In this document: in pieces, positions 50,550-61,283 of the stretch
How the letters are laid out: the number at the start of each line of letters is the position of its first letter
Numbering within the stretch: position 1 is the first letter of the stretch
Assembly (NCBI GenBank): GCA_005502925.1
Contig: SCPD01000013.1
Span: 1 to 64,000, forward strand
Source of the DNA: Rhizobiales bacterium Y(2018)
GTDB taxonomy: Bacteria; Pseudomonadota; Alphaproteobacteria; Rhizobiales; Aestuariivirgaceae
Direction of reading: 5' to 3'
Length of the DNA stretch: 64,000 bases
The notes under the pieces: model-generated
Told to the model about the DNA's origin: nothing
What the model saw: only the letters and a program-made list of their open reading frames with translations
Database searches by the model: none
Made by a program: the position numbers and the translations under genes

Positions 50550-51281
50550 TCAGGCTTCCGAGAACATCTCCTCGACATGCTCCCAGTTGATGAGATTGTC
50601 GACGAAGGCTTCGAGATATTTCGGCCGCGCATTGCGATAGTCGATGTAATAGCTGTGCTCCCACACATCGACGCCGAGGATCGGATGCGAACCATGCATC
50701 AGCGGATTCTCGCCATTGGCGGTCTTCTGGATTTCGAGCTTGCCGTTCTTCACCGCGATCCAGGCCCAGCCGGAGCCGAACTGGGTGGTGCCGGCATTGA
50801 TGAAGTCGGCGCGCATCTTGTCATAGCCGCCAAGATCGGAATCGACCGCCTTCTGCAGCTTGGCCGGCAGCTTCTTGCCGCCGCCATCCTTCTTCATCCA
50901 CTGCCAGAAATGCAAGTGGTTGTAATGCTGGCCGACATTGTTGATGAGGCCCTGGTTCTTTTCCTTATAGGCCGCTTTGACGATCTTGGTCAGCGACTGG
51001 CCGGCGAGCGGCGAGTCCTTCAACAGGTTGTTGCCGTTCGTCACATAGGCCTGGTGATGCTTGTCGTGATGGAATTCGAGCGTTTCCTTCGACATGTAAG
51101 GGCCAAGCGCATCATAGGCATAGGGCAGAGGCGGCAGTTCAAGGGCCATGGTGTCATCTCCTTTTTTGTGAGACGTTTCCGCGGAATTTGCGAAAACCGT
51201 CCCGGCTCCTGGCAATAGGGAAGCGCCTGCCGCGGCGAGAAGAGGGGCGGCAAGCGTTTGAAACTGGCGACGGGTAATCAA
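50550..51281 (-). CDS. sodB: Fe/Mn superoxide dismutase with Tat leader and a second internal start
   Basis: 243 residues from a TTG at 51281 preceded by AGGAG. The leader MITRRQFQTLAAPLLAAAGA is a Tat signal, cleaved about VFA-NS. Codon 45 is an ATG (51149) that begins MALELPPLPYAYDALGPYM, the usual cytosolic SOD start, and the bases before it (AAAAAAGGAG, eight bases away) form a second strong ribosome site. Metal ligands are visible in LEFHHDKHHQ, HYNHLHFWQW and DVWEHSYYIDY. So one gene may supply both periplasmic and cytosolic enzyme. It is monocistronic. Confidence 0.92.
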   Translation of the reverse strand: MITRRQFQTLAAPLLAAAGASLLPGAGTVFANSAETSHKKGDDTMALELPPLPYAYDALGPYMSKETLEFHHDKHHQAYVTNGNNLLKDSPLAGQSLTKIVKAAYKEKNQGLINNVGQHYNHLHFWQWMKKDGGGKKLPAKLQKAVDSDLGGYDKMRADFINAGTTQFGSGWAWIAVKNGKLEIQKTANGENPLMHGSHPILGVDVWEHSYYIDYRNARPKYLEAFVDNLINWEHVEEMFSEA

Positions 51282-51347
51282 TCAGATCTCCTGGATCCTT
51301 TCGAACCCCAACCTTGAAATAGGCGTTTGGGTTCCATCTGTCAAAGA

Positions 51348-52448
51348 TCAAGCCTCGGCTCTGAGCCAGCTGAGAAGCGCCGCGTCATCGCCGGTCTCGA
51401 CCGCCTCGGCCACGCGGCGCCCGACCGCGGCGCCGAATTTGTAACCATGGCCGGAGCAGGCCGAGACGACCAATGCCTTGCCTTTGCGATACGACAGGAA
51501 TTTGTCATCCGCCGTGAAGGTGTAGGCGCAGGTCTGGACACGCGCCACGCCGTATTCCCCGATGCGCGCCAAAGGCGGGGAGAGCAGATCGCGCAGACGC
51601 TCGCCCTCGCCGGGTTTTTCAGTCCGGTCGGCCTCGGGGTCGATAGCCGGGCGCTTCATCACGCCAGCGCCGACTTTGAGGCCGGTGCCATCGACCGGCG
51701 GCAGCATATAGGCATCGGCGGTGCCGCCGATATCGAGAATAGCGGGTGCTTCGGCCCAGGCTGCCGCAAGATCGGCGGGCGGCGTCAGATAGGCGACCGC
51801 CGTGCGATAGAGAGTGAGATCGCGCGCGAGCTCCGGCATCAGCCGCAGCACCCAGGCGCCCGCCGTCACGATCACCTGATCGGCAACGACCAGACCGCCG
51901 TCGCTCAAATTAAGTGAGCCCCTGTCCGAGTCGACTGAAGTGACCCGACTGTTGAGACGCAACGTCGCGCCATTTTCCGCAAGCCACTGGGCCAGGTCGC
52001 GCGCGATGCGCTGACAGAGAAGGGCGCCCCCAGCCTTGGTGAAATAGGCGTAGCGGATGGTGGCCGGGTCGAGAAACGGGTAGCGGCGTGCCGCTTCCTT
52101 GGGCTCGTAGAGTTCATAGGCCTCGCCCATCCGGTCGTAGCCGTTGCGGAATTTCTCACCGTCATCACCGGCGATCTGCGACATGGCCAGCACGCCGCGA
52201 GGGCTAAGATGTGAATGCCCGAGATCGCGCCACATCTCGTCCCAGGCCGTGAAGGCCTCCGAGATGGTGCGCGCATAACCGTCGGCCGAGCCATAGCCAC
52301 GCCGGATCATGCGGTGCTCGTCACCCGAAGCGGCGAGCGGATTGGGGATGGACCCTTGTTCGATGAGCGTCACATCATGGCCGCGCTTGGTGAGCGCCCA
52401 GGCGGTGGCGAGGCCGGCGATGCCGCCTCCCGCGATCGCAACCTTCAT
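51348..52448 (-). CDS. FAD-dependent oxidoreductase (DAO family)
   Basis: A 366-residue enzyme of the D-amino-acid oxidase / sarcosine oxidase family. The N-terminal dinucleotide fold VAIAGGGIAGLATAWALTKR binds FAD. VIVTAGAWVLRLMPEL and a late SACSGHGYKFGAAVGR are typical of monomeric sarcosine oxidase-like proteins. It would oxidise a secondary or N-methyl amine with O2. The start overlaps the GNAT gene stop (ATGA). Confidence 0.85.
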   Translation of the reverse strand: MKVAIAGGGIAGLATAWALTKRGHDVTLIEQGSIPNPLAASGDEHRMIRRGYGSADGYARTISEAFTAWDEMWRDLGHSHLSPRGVLAMSQIAGDDGEKFRNGYDRMGEAYELYEPKEAARRYPFLDPATIRYAYFTKAGGALLCQRIARDLAQWLAENGATLRLNSRVTSVDSDRGSLNLSDGGLVVADQVIVTAGAWVLRLMPELARDLTLYRTAVAYLTPPADLAAAWAEAPAILDIGGTADAYMLPPVDGTGLKVGAGVMKRPAIDPEADRTEKPGEGERLRDLLSPPLARIGEYGVARVQTCAYTFTADDKFLSYRKGKALVVSACSGHGYKFGAAVGRRVAEAVETGDDAALLSWLRAEA

Positions 52449-52909
52449 CCGACCTGCTTTTCCATGAAGACCGAATAGGGATCGTCGGTGGGATAATCGG
52501 CATAGGGCCCACAAGGGGTGAAGCCCGCTTTGGCGAAGAGGCCGAGTGCTTCCGGCTGCAGCGTGCCGGTCTCGAGCTTCATCGCTTTGAGCCCGTGCGC
52601 GCGGGCATTGTCCTCGATGGCGGCAAGGATCAGCTTCGACAATTTGAGGCCGCGCGCCTCGGGGCGCACATAGATGCGCTTGATCTCGCCATAGGCCGGG
52701 TCGCGATGCCAGAGAGCCCCGCAGCCCAAGGCCTCGCCGGCGCGCCGGGCCACGAAGAAATGTATATCCGGCGCGGCAAGCGTCTCGATATCGACGAGAT
52801 GATTGCTCTCCGCCGGATAGAGCCGGTGGAACATGTCGTCGAGATCGCGGATGAGTTTCGTCACATCTTCCGTGCGCGGGTCCTCGCGCCGGATCTCGAT
52901 CTCGCTCAT
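52445..52909 (-). CDS. GNAT family N-acetyltransferase
   Basis: A 154-residue acetyltransferase. The acetyl-CoA loop is visible as [20 protein letters not shown] (Q/R-x-x-G pattern modified to RPEARGLKL), with strand [19 protein letters not shown] before it and [20 protein letters not shown] at the end. The substrate is unknown. It lies between the acyl-CoA dehydrogenase and the oxidoreductase, with four-base overlaps on both sides, so the three genes form one operon. Confidence 0.85.
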   Translation of the reverse strand: MSEIEIRREDPRTEDVTKLIRDLDDMFHRLYPAESNHLVDIETLAAPDIHFFVARRAGEALGCGALWHRDPAYGEIKRIYVRPEARGLKLSKLILAAIEDNARAHGLKAMKLETGTLQPEALGLFAKAGFTPCGPYADYPTDDPYSVFMEKQVG

Positions 52910-54120
52910 GGCTGGAAGGCCTGCAGTCCTGTCTGCGCGCGCCCGAGGATCAGCGCATGTACGTCATGCGTGCCTTCATAGGTGTTGACCGTCTCGAGAT
53001 TGACCATGTGGCGGATGACATGGAATTCGTCCGATATGCCGTTGCCGCCATGCATGTCGCGGGCCTCACGCGCAATGGCGAGGGCCTTGCCGCAATTGTT
53101 GCGCTTCATGAGCGAGATGGCCGGCGGTGCGGCGTTGCCGCGTTCGAGCGCCCGGCCGAGAGCCAGGGCGCCCTGGAGGCCGAGTGCAATCTCGGTCTGC
53201 ATGTCGGCGAGCTTCTTCTGCACCAGCTGGTTGGCGGCGAGCGGACGGCCGAACTGCTTGCGGTCGAGTGTATATTGGCGCGCCCGGTGCCAGCAGTCTT
53301 CCGCAGCACCCATGGCGCCCCAGGCGATACCATAGCGCGCCTTATTGAGGCAGCCGAACGGGCCGGACAGACCTCGCGCATTCGGGAAGAGGTTCTCTTC
53401 CGGGATCTCGACATTGTCGAGCACGATCTCACCAGTGACGGAAGCGCGCAGCGAGACCTTGCCTTCGATCTTGGGCGTCGAAAAGCCTTTGGTGCCGCGC
53501 TCGACCAGGAAGCCGTGAATGCCTTCGTCTTCGAGCTTGCCCCACACGACCGCCACATCGGCGATCGGCGAATTGGTGATCCACATCTTGGTGCCGTTGA
53601 GCACGAAGCCGCCATTGACGCGCTTCGCCCTGGTCTTCATGCCGCCCGGATCGGAGCCGGCATCGGGCTCGGTCAGGCCGAAGCAGCCGACCCATTCGCC
53701 GGTGGCGAGCTTGGGCAGATATTTCTTACGCTGGGCTTCCGAGCCGTATGTCTCGATCGGATGCATGACCAGTGAGTTCTGCACGCTCATGGCCGAGCGA
53801 TAGCCCGAATCGACGCGCTCCACCTCGCGTGCCACGATTCCATAGGCGACATAGCCGAGGCCCGATCCGCCATAGGCCTCCGAATTCATCATGCCGAGAA
53901 AGCCGATTTCACCAAGCTCGTTCATGATCTCGCGGTCGAAGCGCTCCTCGCGGAAGGCCTTCTGGACGCGCGGCATCAGCTTGTCGGCGCAGAAAGCGCG
54001 CGCCGTGTCGCGGATCATGCGCTCGTCTTCGCTGAACTGGCTCTCGAGATCGAGGGGGTCTTCCCAGTTGAACTCGGCGAGCGGGGTGGGGCCATGAGCT
54101 TTACGGGCGGCTTGGGTCAT
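52906..54120 (-). CDS. gcdH: glutaryl-CoA dehydrogenase
   Basis: A 404-residue FAD acyl-CoA dehydrogenase of the GcdH type, oxidatively decarboxylating glutaryl-CoA to crotonyl-CoA in lysine and tryptophan breakdown. Family marks are [54 protein letters not shown], and the catalytic Glu in [20 protein letters not shown]. The start at 54120 was chosen for its [17 protein letters not shown] beginning. It is the first gene of a three-gene operon and divergent from otsB. Confidence 0.92.
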   Translation of the reverse strand: MTQAARKAHGPTPLAEFNWEDPLDLESQFSEDERMIRDTARAFCADKLMPRVQKAFREERFDREIMNELGEIGFLGMMNSEAYGGSGLGYVAYGIVAREVERVDSGYRSAMSVQNSLVMHPIETYGSEAQRKKYLPKLATGEWVGCFGLTEPDAGSDPGGMKTRAKRVNGGFVLNGTKMWITNSPIADVAVVWGKLEDEGIHGFLVERGTKGFSTPKIEGKVSLRASVTGEIVLDNVEIPEENLFPNARGLSGPFGCLNKARYGIAWGAMGAAEDCWHRARQYTLDRKQFGRPLAANQLVQKKLADMQTEIALGLQGALALGRALERGNAAPPAISLMKRNNCGKALAIAREARDMHGGNGISDEFHVIRHMVNLETVNTYEGTHDVHALILGRAQTGLQAFQP

Positions 54121-54201
54121 TTGGAACTTTTCATCGCTTCGAAAGTTGTCACCGAGCACGTTAACAACGCCAATCGCTCCAAAAAGTCAAATCCGGCCCA
54201 A

Positions 54202-54966
54202 ATGGTGACCCAATCCCCATCCGATCAATCGTCTGAACCGCTTATATTGCCACCCCGCCTGACGTTGCGCCATGCGCTATTCCTGGATTTCGACGGGACG
54301 CTCGTCGACATTGCCGAGCGCCCGTCCGCCATTGTCGTGCCGCGCGACCTGCCGGCGCTGCTCATGCGCTTGCAGATCTTCCTGGGCGGCGCGGTGGCGA
54401 TCGTGAGCGGCCGGCCGCTCGTCGATCTCGTTTCCTATCTAGCCCCCGCGGATCTCGATATCATCGCCGAGCATGGCGCCTCGGTGAAGCGGCGCGGCAA
54501 ACCGGTGCCGGAGCCTGAGGTGATCTGGCCCGATTCCTGGCAAATCCGCTTGGAGCGTTTTCTGCACGATCATCCGGGGACCGAGCTCGAATACAAGACG
54601 TCCGGCATCACGGTTCATTTCCGCCGCGCGGCCGAGGCTCAGGACGAAGCACTGCGGCTTCTGACTACGCTCATGAGCGAGGCGCCGGGCGGCGCCGAAA
54701 TTCTTCCCGCCAAGATGGCCTTCGAGCTCAAGCTCACGCCAGCGAACAAGGGCAAGGCGATCGCCGATCTGATGGAAGAGGAACCTTATCGCCAACGCAT
54801 TCCCATTTTCGCCGGGGACGATGTGACGGATGAGCCGGGCTTTGCCGTGGTGAAGGCCTTGGGTGGTGTGCCGCTTCCCATGGACAAGGCTTTCCAAAGC
54901 GAGCCGCGACGGCTGCGCGACTGGCTCGCCTCGGAGATCGGCATCAAGGGAGAGGCCGCCGCATGA
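54202..54966 (+). CDS. otsB: trehalose-6-phosphate phosphatase
   Basis: A 254-residue HAD phosphatase removing phosphate from trehalose 6-phosphate. Motif I is LFLDFDGTLVDI, motif II VAIVSGRPL, and motif IV FAGDDVTDEPGF; the cap region includes KTSGITVHFRRA. The ATG at 54202 follows an AT-rich divergent promoter region. It overlaps the GH15 gene by four bases, so it is the first gene of the trehalose operon. Confidence 0.92.
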   Translation: MVTQSPSDQSSEPLILPPRLTLRHALFLDFDGTLVDIAERPSAIVVPRDLPALLMRLQIFLGGAVAIVSGRPLVDLVSYLAPADLDIIAEHGASVKRRGKPVPEPEVIWPDSWQIRLERFLHDHPGTELEYKTSGITVHFRRAAEAQDEALRLLTTLMSEAPGGAEILPAKMAFELKLTPANKGKAIADLMEEEPYRQRIPIFAGDDVTDEPGFAVVKALGGVPLPMDKAFQSEPRRLRDWLASEIGIKGEAAA

Positions 54967-56753
54967 AGCAGATGGATATGGGAGTGATCGGCAATTGCGC
55001 CGTCGCGAGCCTCGTTGATTCCGAGGCCCGCCATGTCTGGTTCTGCTTTCCGCGTCTTGACGGTGATCCCGTCTTCAACGCGCTGGTGAACGGCGTTGAG
55101 CCCGAGAACGGTTTCATGGACATCGTGTTGCGAGACCAGAAGTCGGCGCGGCAAAAATATCTCCGCAACACCGCCATTCTCGAAACCATCCTCACTTGCG
55201 AGAACGGATCGTTGCGCGTGCTCGACTGGGCGCCGCGCTACAAGCTCCAGGGCGAGCTGTTCCGGCCGCCCATGATCATCCGGCGCATCGAGCCGCTCGA
55301 GGGTCGTTGCCATGTAAAGGTCCGCGCCCGGCCCACTTTCGACTATGGCGGGACGAAACCCGTTATCTCGGTCGGCAGCAACTATCTGCGTTATGCGGGC
55401 GGTAATTCCGTCATCCGTATCACCACCGACATGCCGGTCGCCTACTTGCGCGACGAGGCCTATTTCCTTCTCGATCGTCCGGTGCATCTTTTCATCGGCA
55501 GTGACGAGGCCCTGCCGTCTCGCGTCGATCGGCTCGCGCGCGATTATCTCGAAGAGACCACGGGCTATTGGAACGACTGGGTGCGCGACCTCGCCGTGCC
55601 CTATGACTGGCAGGAAGTGGTCATCCGGTCCGCCATTACGCTGAAGCTATGCAGCTTCGAGGATACGGGCGCCATTCTCGCCGCCTTGACCACTTCGATC
55701 CCGGAAGCCGCCGATAGCCGGCGCAATTGGGACTATCGCTATTGCTGGCCGCGTGACGCCTATTTCACCGTGATGTCGCTCAACCGGCTCGGCGCCACCA
55801 CGACGATGGAGAATTTCATCACCTATCTCATCAATTCGGTCATCTCCGCCAATGCGCAGTTCCTGGCGCCGCTTTATCCGATCGTGCCGGGCACCCCGCT
55901 CGAGGAGTATGAGGCGGAGGCGCTCAAGGGCTTTCGTGGCATGGGGCCGGTGCGTGTCGGCAATGGCGCCTCGATCCAGCGCCAGAACGACATCTATGGT
56001 TCGGTCATTCTCGCCACCGCCCAGATGTTCTTCGACATGCGTCTGCCACGGCCGGGTGACCGCGCGCTCTATCATCAGCTGAAACCGATCGGGCACATGG
56101 CCAAGGCCACGTCGCTCGAGGCCGATGCCGGCATCTGGGAATATCGCGGCCGCACCCGGGCGCATACTTTTTCGGCCGTCATGTGCTGGGCGGCACTGGA
56201 AAGGCTGGGCCGCATCGCGCATCGCGTCGACGAGACGGCCGACGCCGAGGAGTGGCACAAGGCCGCCCTCGATCTCAAGCAGCGCATCCTCGAAGGCGCC
56301 TGGAACGAGGCGGGACAGTATTACAGCGGCAGTCTCGGCGGCACCGAGCTCGACGCGGCGCTCCTGCTCATGCCGGAAATCGGCATCATCAGTTATGATG
56401 ATCCACGCTTTCAGAAGACCTTGGCCGCGATCGAACAGCGCCTGCTCGTCGATGGGCTGATGATGCGTTATGCCGAGGAGGACGACTTCGGCAAGCCGGA
56501 GACCGCCTTTCTCGTCTGCACCTTCTGGTATATTGAAGCGCTCGCCAATGTCGGCCGGCGCGAGGAGGCGATGGCGCTGTTCGAGCGCGTGCTGTCTCTG
56601 CGCAACCATGTCGGCATTCTTTCCGAGGACGCTGTGCCGACGACCGGCGAGCTCTGGGGCAACTTCCCGCAGACCTATTCCATGGTGGGCATCATCCACT
56701 GTGCCCGCAAGCTCAGCCGCAGCTGGGAGGAGGGCTTATGGCTCGTCTCGTGA
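54963..56753 (+). CDS. glycoside hydrolase family 15 (glucoamylase/trehalase-like)
   Basis: A 596-residue protein with an N-terminal beta domain (MGVIGNCAVASLVDSEARHV, WFCFPRLDGDPVFNALV) and a C-terminal (alpha/alpha)6 barrel with the GH15 signature NWDYRYCWPRDAYFTVM. Candidate catalytic acids are in DAGIWEYRGRTR and PTTGELWGNFPQTYSMVGII. Bacterial relatives include trehalases and glucoamylases. Lying inside an ots operon, translationally coupled on both sides, it probably acts on trehalose or a linked glucan. Confidence 0.9.
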   Translation: MKQMDMGVIGNCAVASLVDSEARHVWFCFPRLDGDPVFNALVNGVEPENGFMDIVLRDQKSARQKYLRNTAILETILTCENGSLRVLDWAPRYKLQGELFRPPMIIRRIEPLEGRCHVKVRARPTFDYGGTKPVISVGSNYLRYAGGNSVIRITTDMPVAYLRDEAYFLLDRPVHLFIGSDEALPSRVDRLARDYLEETTGYWNDWVRDLAVPYDWQEVVIRSAITLKLCSFEDTGAILAALTTSIPEAADSRRNWDYRYCWPRDAYFTVMSLNRLGATTTMENFITYLINSVISANAQFLAPLYPIVPGTPLEEYEAEALKGFRGMGPVRVGNGASIQRQNDIYGSVILATAQMFFDMRLPRPGDRALYHQLKPIGHMAKATSLEADAGIWEYRGRTRAHTFSAVMCWAALERLGRIAHRVDETADAEEWHKAALDLKQRILEGAWNEAGQYYSGSLGGTELDAALLLMPEIGIISYDDPRFQKTLAAIEQRLLVDGLMMRYAEEDDFGKPETAFLVCTFWYIEALANVGRREEAMALFERVLSLRNHVGILSEDAVPTTGELWGNFPQTYSMVGIIHCARKLSRSWEEGLWLVS

Positions 56754-58105
56754 TCGTCTCCAATCGCGTGCCGGTGCCGGCAAAGAGACGCGAGCAGCAG
56801 GCTGGCGGTCTTGCCGTCGTTCTCGAAGAAGCGCTGAAGGGAGATGTGCTGTGGTTCGGCTGGTCGGGCCGCCGCAGCGCCGAAGCTTCCGCCGAGCCCG
56901 CTTTTGCCAGCCGTGGTTCGACCACTTTCGCCACCATCGACCTGAGCGAGGCCGACTACCGCGATTATTATGCCGGCTTCGCCAATCGCAGCCTGTGGCC
57001 GCTGCTGCATTATCGCACTGGCCTCGTTGCATTCCTGCGCGATGAGTATCAGGGCTATCGCGCCACCAACCGGAAATTCGCCGCAGCGCTCATGCCGCTC
57101 TTGCGGCCGGATGACATTATCTGGATCCATGACTATCACCTGATTCCGCTTGGTCACTGTCTGCGCGAGCTGGGCTGTCGCCAGAAGATCGGATTCTTCC
57201 TGCATATCCCGTTCCCGCCGCTATCGGTCTTCGACATATTGCCGCCGGCCAGGGATCTCATCGCTGACCTCGCCACCTATGATGTCGTGGGCTTCCAGAC
57301 CCATGAGGACCGTGACAATTTCCAGGGCTGTGCGAGCAGGCTGCTCACCGGCGAACAACGGGCACATGCGGTGACCGCGTCGGTGGCGGTCCCTGTCGGT
57401 ATCGACGGCAAAGCCTTTGCCCAGATGGCGAAGACCTCGCGCATGACGGCGGAATCGCATCGGCTCAAGCACAGTCTCGTCGGCCGAAAGCTCATCATCG
57501 GTGCCGATAGGCTCGATTATTCCAAAGGGCTGCCGCAACGCTTCGAGGCCTATTCGGAACTGCTCGAGATGCATGCACAATATCGCGAGAAGGTCAGCTT
57601 CCTGCAGATCGCGCCTCGTTCTCGCGAGGATGTGAGCGAATACCGCGACCTGAAGAGAAGCCTCGACCGGCTTACCGGCAAGATCAACGGCAAATTTGCC
57701 GAATTCGACTGGGTGCCTTTGCGGTATATGACCCATGGTCTGTCGCGCAAGCTGCTGGCCGGCTTCTTCCGCATGGCCGCGATCGGCCTCGTTACCCCAT
57801 TGCGTGACGGGATGAATCTCGTGGCTATGGAATATATCGCCGCTCAGGATCCGGAAGACCCGGGCGTACTCGTCCTGTCACGCTTCGCCGGTGCGGCGGC
57901 GAGCCTCGATGCTGCATTGGTCGTCAATCCGTTCGATACCATTGCCGTCGCTGAGGCGATCCATCAAGGCCTCATGATGCCGAAGGAGGAGCGCCGCGCC
58001 CGCTGGCTGAGCCTGATGGAGAGAATAGAGCAGGACAGCGCCGCCTCCTGGTGCCGGCGTTTCCTGGCGCGGCTCACCGATTCGAAGCTACGCGCGGTGT
58101 CTTGA
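56738..58105 (+). CDS. otsA: trehalose-6-phosphate synthase
   Basis: A 455-residue GT20 glucosyltransferase making trehalose 6-phosphate from UDP-glucose and glucose 6-phosphate. Signature stretches are IWIHDYHLIPLGHCLRELG, IGFFLHIPFPP, ADRLDYSKGLPQRFEAYSEL, TPLRDGMNLVAMEY and VLSRFAGAAASLDAALVVNP. The start overlaps the GH15 end by 16 bases. Together with otsB it gives the OtsAB pathway for the compatible solute trehalose. Confidence 0.95.
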   Translation: MARLVIVSNRVPVPAKRREQQAGGLAVVLEEALKGDVLWFGWSGRRSAEASAEPAFASRGSTTFATIDLSEADYRDYYAGFANRSLWPLLHYRTGLVAFLRDEYQGYRATNRKFAAALMPLLRPDDIIWIHDYHLIPLGHCLRELGCRQKIGFFLHIPFPPLSVFDILPPARDLIADLATYDVVGFQTHEDRDNFQGCASRLLTGEQRAHAVTASVAVPVGIDGKAFAQMAKTSRMTAESHRLKHSLVGRKLIIGADRLDYSKGLPQRFEAYSELLEMHAQYREKVSFLQIAPRSREDVSEYRDLKRSLDRLTGKINGKFAEFDWVPLRYMTHGLSRKLLAGFFRMAAIGLVTPLRDGMNLVAMEYIAAQDPEDPGVLVLSRFAGAAASLDAALVVNPFDTIAVAEAIHQGLMMPKEERRARWLSLMERIEQDSAASWCRRFLARLTDSKLRAVS

Positions 58106-58133
58106 TCCTTGCAGCCTGGCGAAACAATGCGGT

Positions 58134-58883
58134 TCACTCCGCGCGTGTCCCATCCATCATCTTGCGGGTCACCGTCTCTATATGCTGCCGCATCGCCTGT
58201 TCGGCATGCCCGCAATCCCGATCGAAGATCGCCTGTACGATCTCGTCATGCTCCTTGAAGCTATGATGCTCCGGTGACGGTCTTGCCGAGCCGTCCCGGC
58301 GCCGGCCCCAGGCCATGGTGCGTCGGACATTATTGAGATTGTCGAAGATCATAATGAGAATCTTGTTCTGGGTGGCGTTGGCGATCGCCCGGTGAAAGCG
58401 GTTGTCCCAGTTTTCGTAACGGCGCCAGGTCTCGGCCTCCCGGCCGCGGCGGGCGCAGAGCTGGAGTTCCGCCAGATCCGCCTGCGAGGCGTGCAGCGCC
58501 GCCTCACAGGCGAGCTGAGGCTCGATGATAAGACGGGCACGCAGGACCTCGGCCGGACTGGCAAAATTGGCTACGTCGTAAACGGCCGAAAGGTTTTGGA
58601 TTGGTTTTTGACCGAGGAAGGTGCCTTTGCCGACATGCCGCCAGATCCGGCCTTCGGATTCGGCGATGGCGAGCGCCTTGCGCAAGGCCCCGCGTGAGAC
58701 GCCCAGCGTTTCGCACAGCTCGCGCTCGGCCGGCAGCCGGCCGTCCGCGCTCGGCTCGAATTGCGCCAGAAATGCTTGTAATTGGGTGAAGGCAGCCCGC
58801 CCCTCATCGTGAACCGGTGAATCCCAGGCGTTCTTTTCAGTGCTGTCCGGCGTCGTCAATCCAGCCTCGCTTGCGGATTTCAT
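58134..58883 (-). CDS. GntR-family (FadR/FCD) transcriptional regulator
   Basis: A 249-residue regulator: the N-terminal winged HTH (LPAERELCETLGVSRGALRK, IAESEGRIWRHVGKGTFLG) is followed by an all-helical FCD ligand domain (SPAEVLRARLIIEPQLACEA, RYENWDNRFHRAIANATQNK, EHDEIVQAIFDRDCGHAEQA) with the usual metal-binding Asp and His residues. It is divergent from the FAHD gene and thus the likely regulator of the catabolic and transport block that follows. Confidence 0.9.
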   Translation of the reverse strand: MKSASEAGLTTPDSTEKNAWDSPVHDEGRAAFTQLQAFLAQFEPSADGRLPAERELCETLGVSRGALRKALAIAESEGRIWRHVGKGTFLGQKPIQNLSAVYDVANFASPAEVLRARLIIEPQLACEAALHASQADLAELQLCARRGREAETWRRYENWDNRFHRAIANATQNKILIMIFDNLNNVRRTMAWGRRRDGSARPSPEHHSFKEHDEIVQAIFDRDCGHAEQAMRQHIETVTRKMMDGTRAE

Positions 58884-58957
58884 CCGCGTGATCGAGCTCC
58901 GACCAGGAGCTGCCGTTCAGCCCATAGCACATTTTTTCTTGAGGGTGCACGGTCCGA

Positions 58958-59033
58958 ATTGGTCAGAAATATAGGACTCGTGGAGAATTCAAGAAACCAC
59001 TTGCCATGATTGGTAAATTGGTTACGTATTGGC
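58958..59033. promoter_or_regulatory. ATTGGT half-site cluster in the GntR/FAHD promoter
   Basis: ATTGGT occurs at 58958-58963, 59009-59014 and 59017-59022, and ATTGGC at 59028-59033, in a relatively AT-rich divergent spacer. TTGGTNNNACCAA-like half-sites are normal for FCD regulators, and GGTTAC at 59021-59025 supplies an opposing half. Their spacing near the start of the FAHD gene suggests operators. Confidence 0.4.
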
Positions 59034-59061
59034 TAGGCAGTTATTTATGGAGAGACGTTCA

Positions 59062-59781
59062 GTGACCGCACATGCCTTCCCTCATCCGAATGATGGGGAA
59101 TTCGTTGTTCCCGTGCCTCCTGTGACAGCCATTCCCGTGGCCAATACGGGCGGTCGTTTCCCGGTCAGGCGGGTCTATTGCGTCGGGCGCAACTATGCCG
59201 CCCATGCCGTCGAGATGGGGCATGATCCTTCCCGCGAGCCGCCGTTCTTCTTCCAGAAGAATCCCGACAATATCCTCCTTTCAGGTTCGGACTTCCCGTA
59301 TCCAACCAAATCGAACGACGTGCATTTCGAAGCCGAACTGGTCATCGCCATCGGCCGGGGCGGTTCCGAGATCGCTGAAAGCGACGCTCTCGCCCACATC
59401 TTCGGCTACGCCGTCGGGCTGGATATGACGCGTCGCGACCTGCAGGGGGAGGCGAAGGACCTGCGCCGGCCCTGGGAGGTCGGCAAGGCGTTCGAAAGCT
59501 CGGCCCCCTGCAGCGACATTGTTCCTGCCTCGCAGATCGGCCACCCCACAAGCGGTGAGATCTGGCTTTCGGTGGATGGCGAGCGCCGGCAGACCGGTGA
59601 TCTCAACCAGATGATCTGGAAGACGCCGGAGATCATCTCCTATCTGTCCGGATTGTTCACATTGGCGCCCGGCGACCTGATCTACTCCGGAACGCCTGCC
59701 GGCGTCGGCGCGGTGACGCGCGGCCAGGTCATGCATGTCGTCGTCAGCGGCGTGGCCGAGCTCAAGATGCGCGTCGTCTAA
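59062..59781 (+). CDS. fumarylacetoacetate hydrolase (FAHD) family protein
   Basis: A 239-residue enzyme of the FAHD C-terminal domain family, acting on C-C or keto-enol bonds in aromatic or sugar-acid catabolism. Motifs are [16 protein letters not shown], the metal ligands in [14 protein letters not shown] (ExE) and [14 protein letters not shown], then [10 protein letters not shown] and [11 protein letters not shown]. The GTG at 59062 is preferred because GGAGAG lies seven bases before it; an ATG at 59047 is also possible. Regulated by the divergent GntR protein, probably. Confidence 0.87.
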   Translation: MTAHAFPHPNDGEFVVPVPPVTAIPVANTGGRFPVRRVYCVGRNYAAHAVEMGHDPSREPPFFFQKNPDNILLSGSDFPYPTKSNDVHFEAELVIAIGRGGSEIAESDALAHIFGYAVGLDMTRRDLQGEAKDLRRPWEVGKAFESSAPCSDIVPASQIGHPTSGEIWLSVDGERRQTGDLNQMIWKTPEIISYLSGLFTLAPGDLIYSGTPAGVGAVTRGQVMHVVVSGVAELKMRVV

Positions 59782-59822
59782 CCAATAAGTCGTTTGTGGA
59801 ACCAGGAACTGGAGCAAGGTGA

Positions 59823-60212
59823 ATGATTGTAGGCATCGACCATATCGAGATCATCGTTCGCGACGTGAAGGAATACGTCGAATTCTATCAGAAGATGGGC
59901 TTCAAGCTGCTCAAATGGACCGAACACCATGGCGGCTCGGCCGAGCTTCAGCTCCCCGGCGATAACCAGCCGATCTTCGAGATCCACCAGCTTCTCGCCG
60001 AAGAGAATCCGGGCATCAACCACATCTCCTTCAAGGTGCGCGATATAGAGAACACCCACAAGGAGCTCGTGGAGTCTGGCATCTCTTTCTACAAGGACGT
60101 CCACGCCTCTCCCTCCACCGGCCGCAAGAACGCCTTGTTCCGCGATCCGGATGGCTGGCGCTTGCAGTTGTCAGACGAGAAGCGCGGCGAAGGACAGATC
60201 AGGAAAAGCTAG
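59823..60212 (+). CDS. VOC-family enzyme
   Basis: A 129-residue protein with two VOC modules: IVGIDHIEIIVRDVKEYVEF with the metal His, ELQLPGDNQPIFEIHQLLAE with the Glu, NHISFKVRDIENTHKELVES with the second His, and ALFRDPDGWRLQLSD with the final Asp or Glu region. It resembles methylmalonyl-CoA epimerases and small ring-cleavage dioxygenases. It follows the FAHD gene by 40 bases, so both probably degrade the compound imported by the ABC system. Confidence 0.8.
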   Translation: MIVGIDHIEIIVRDVKEYVEFYQKMGFKLLKWTEHHGGSAELQLPGDNQPIFEIHQLLAEENPGINHISFKVRDIENTHKELVESGISFYKDVHASPSTGRKNALFRDPDGWRLQLSDEKRGEGQIRKS

Positions 60213-60299
60213 GCCTGCGCTGCGGAGGGCGGCCCGGCCGGTCGCCTTCCGCAGCGATCCTCCTGATCCTCGAACGACTCTGGGACAGCGAAGAGGTGG

Positions 60300-61272
<973 letters not shown>

Positions 61273-61283
<11 letters not shown>

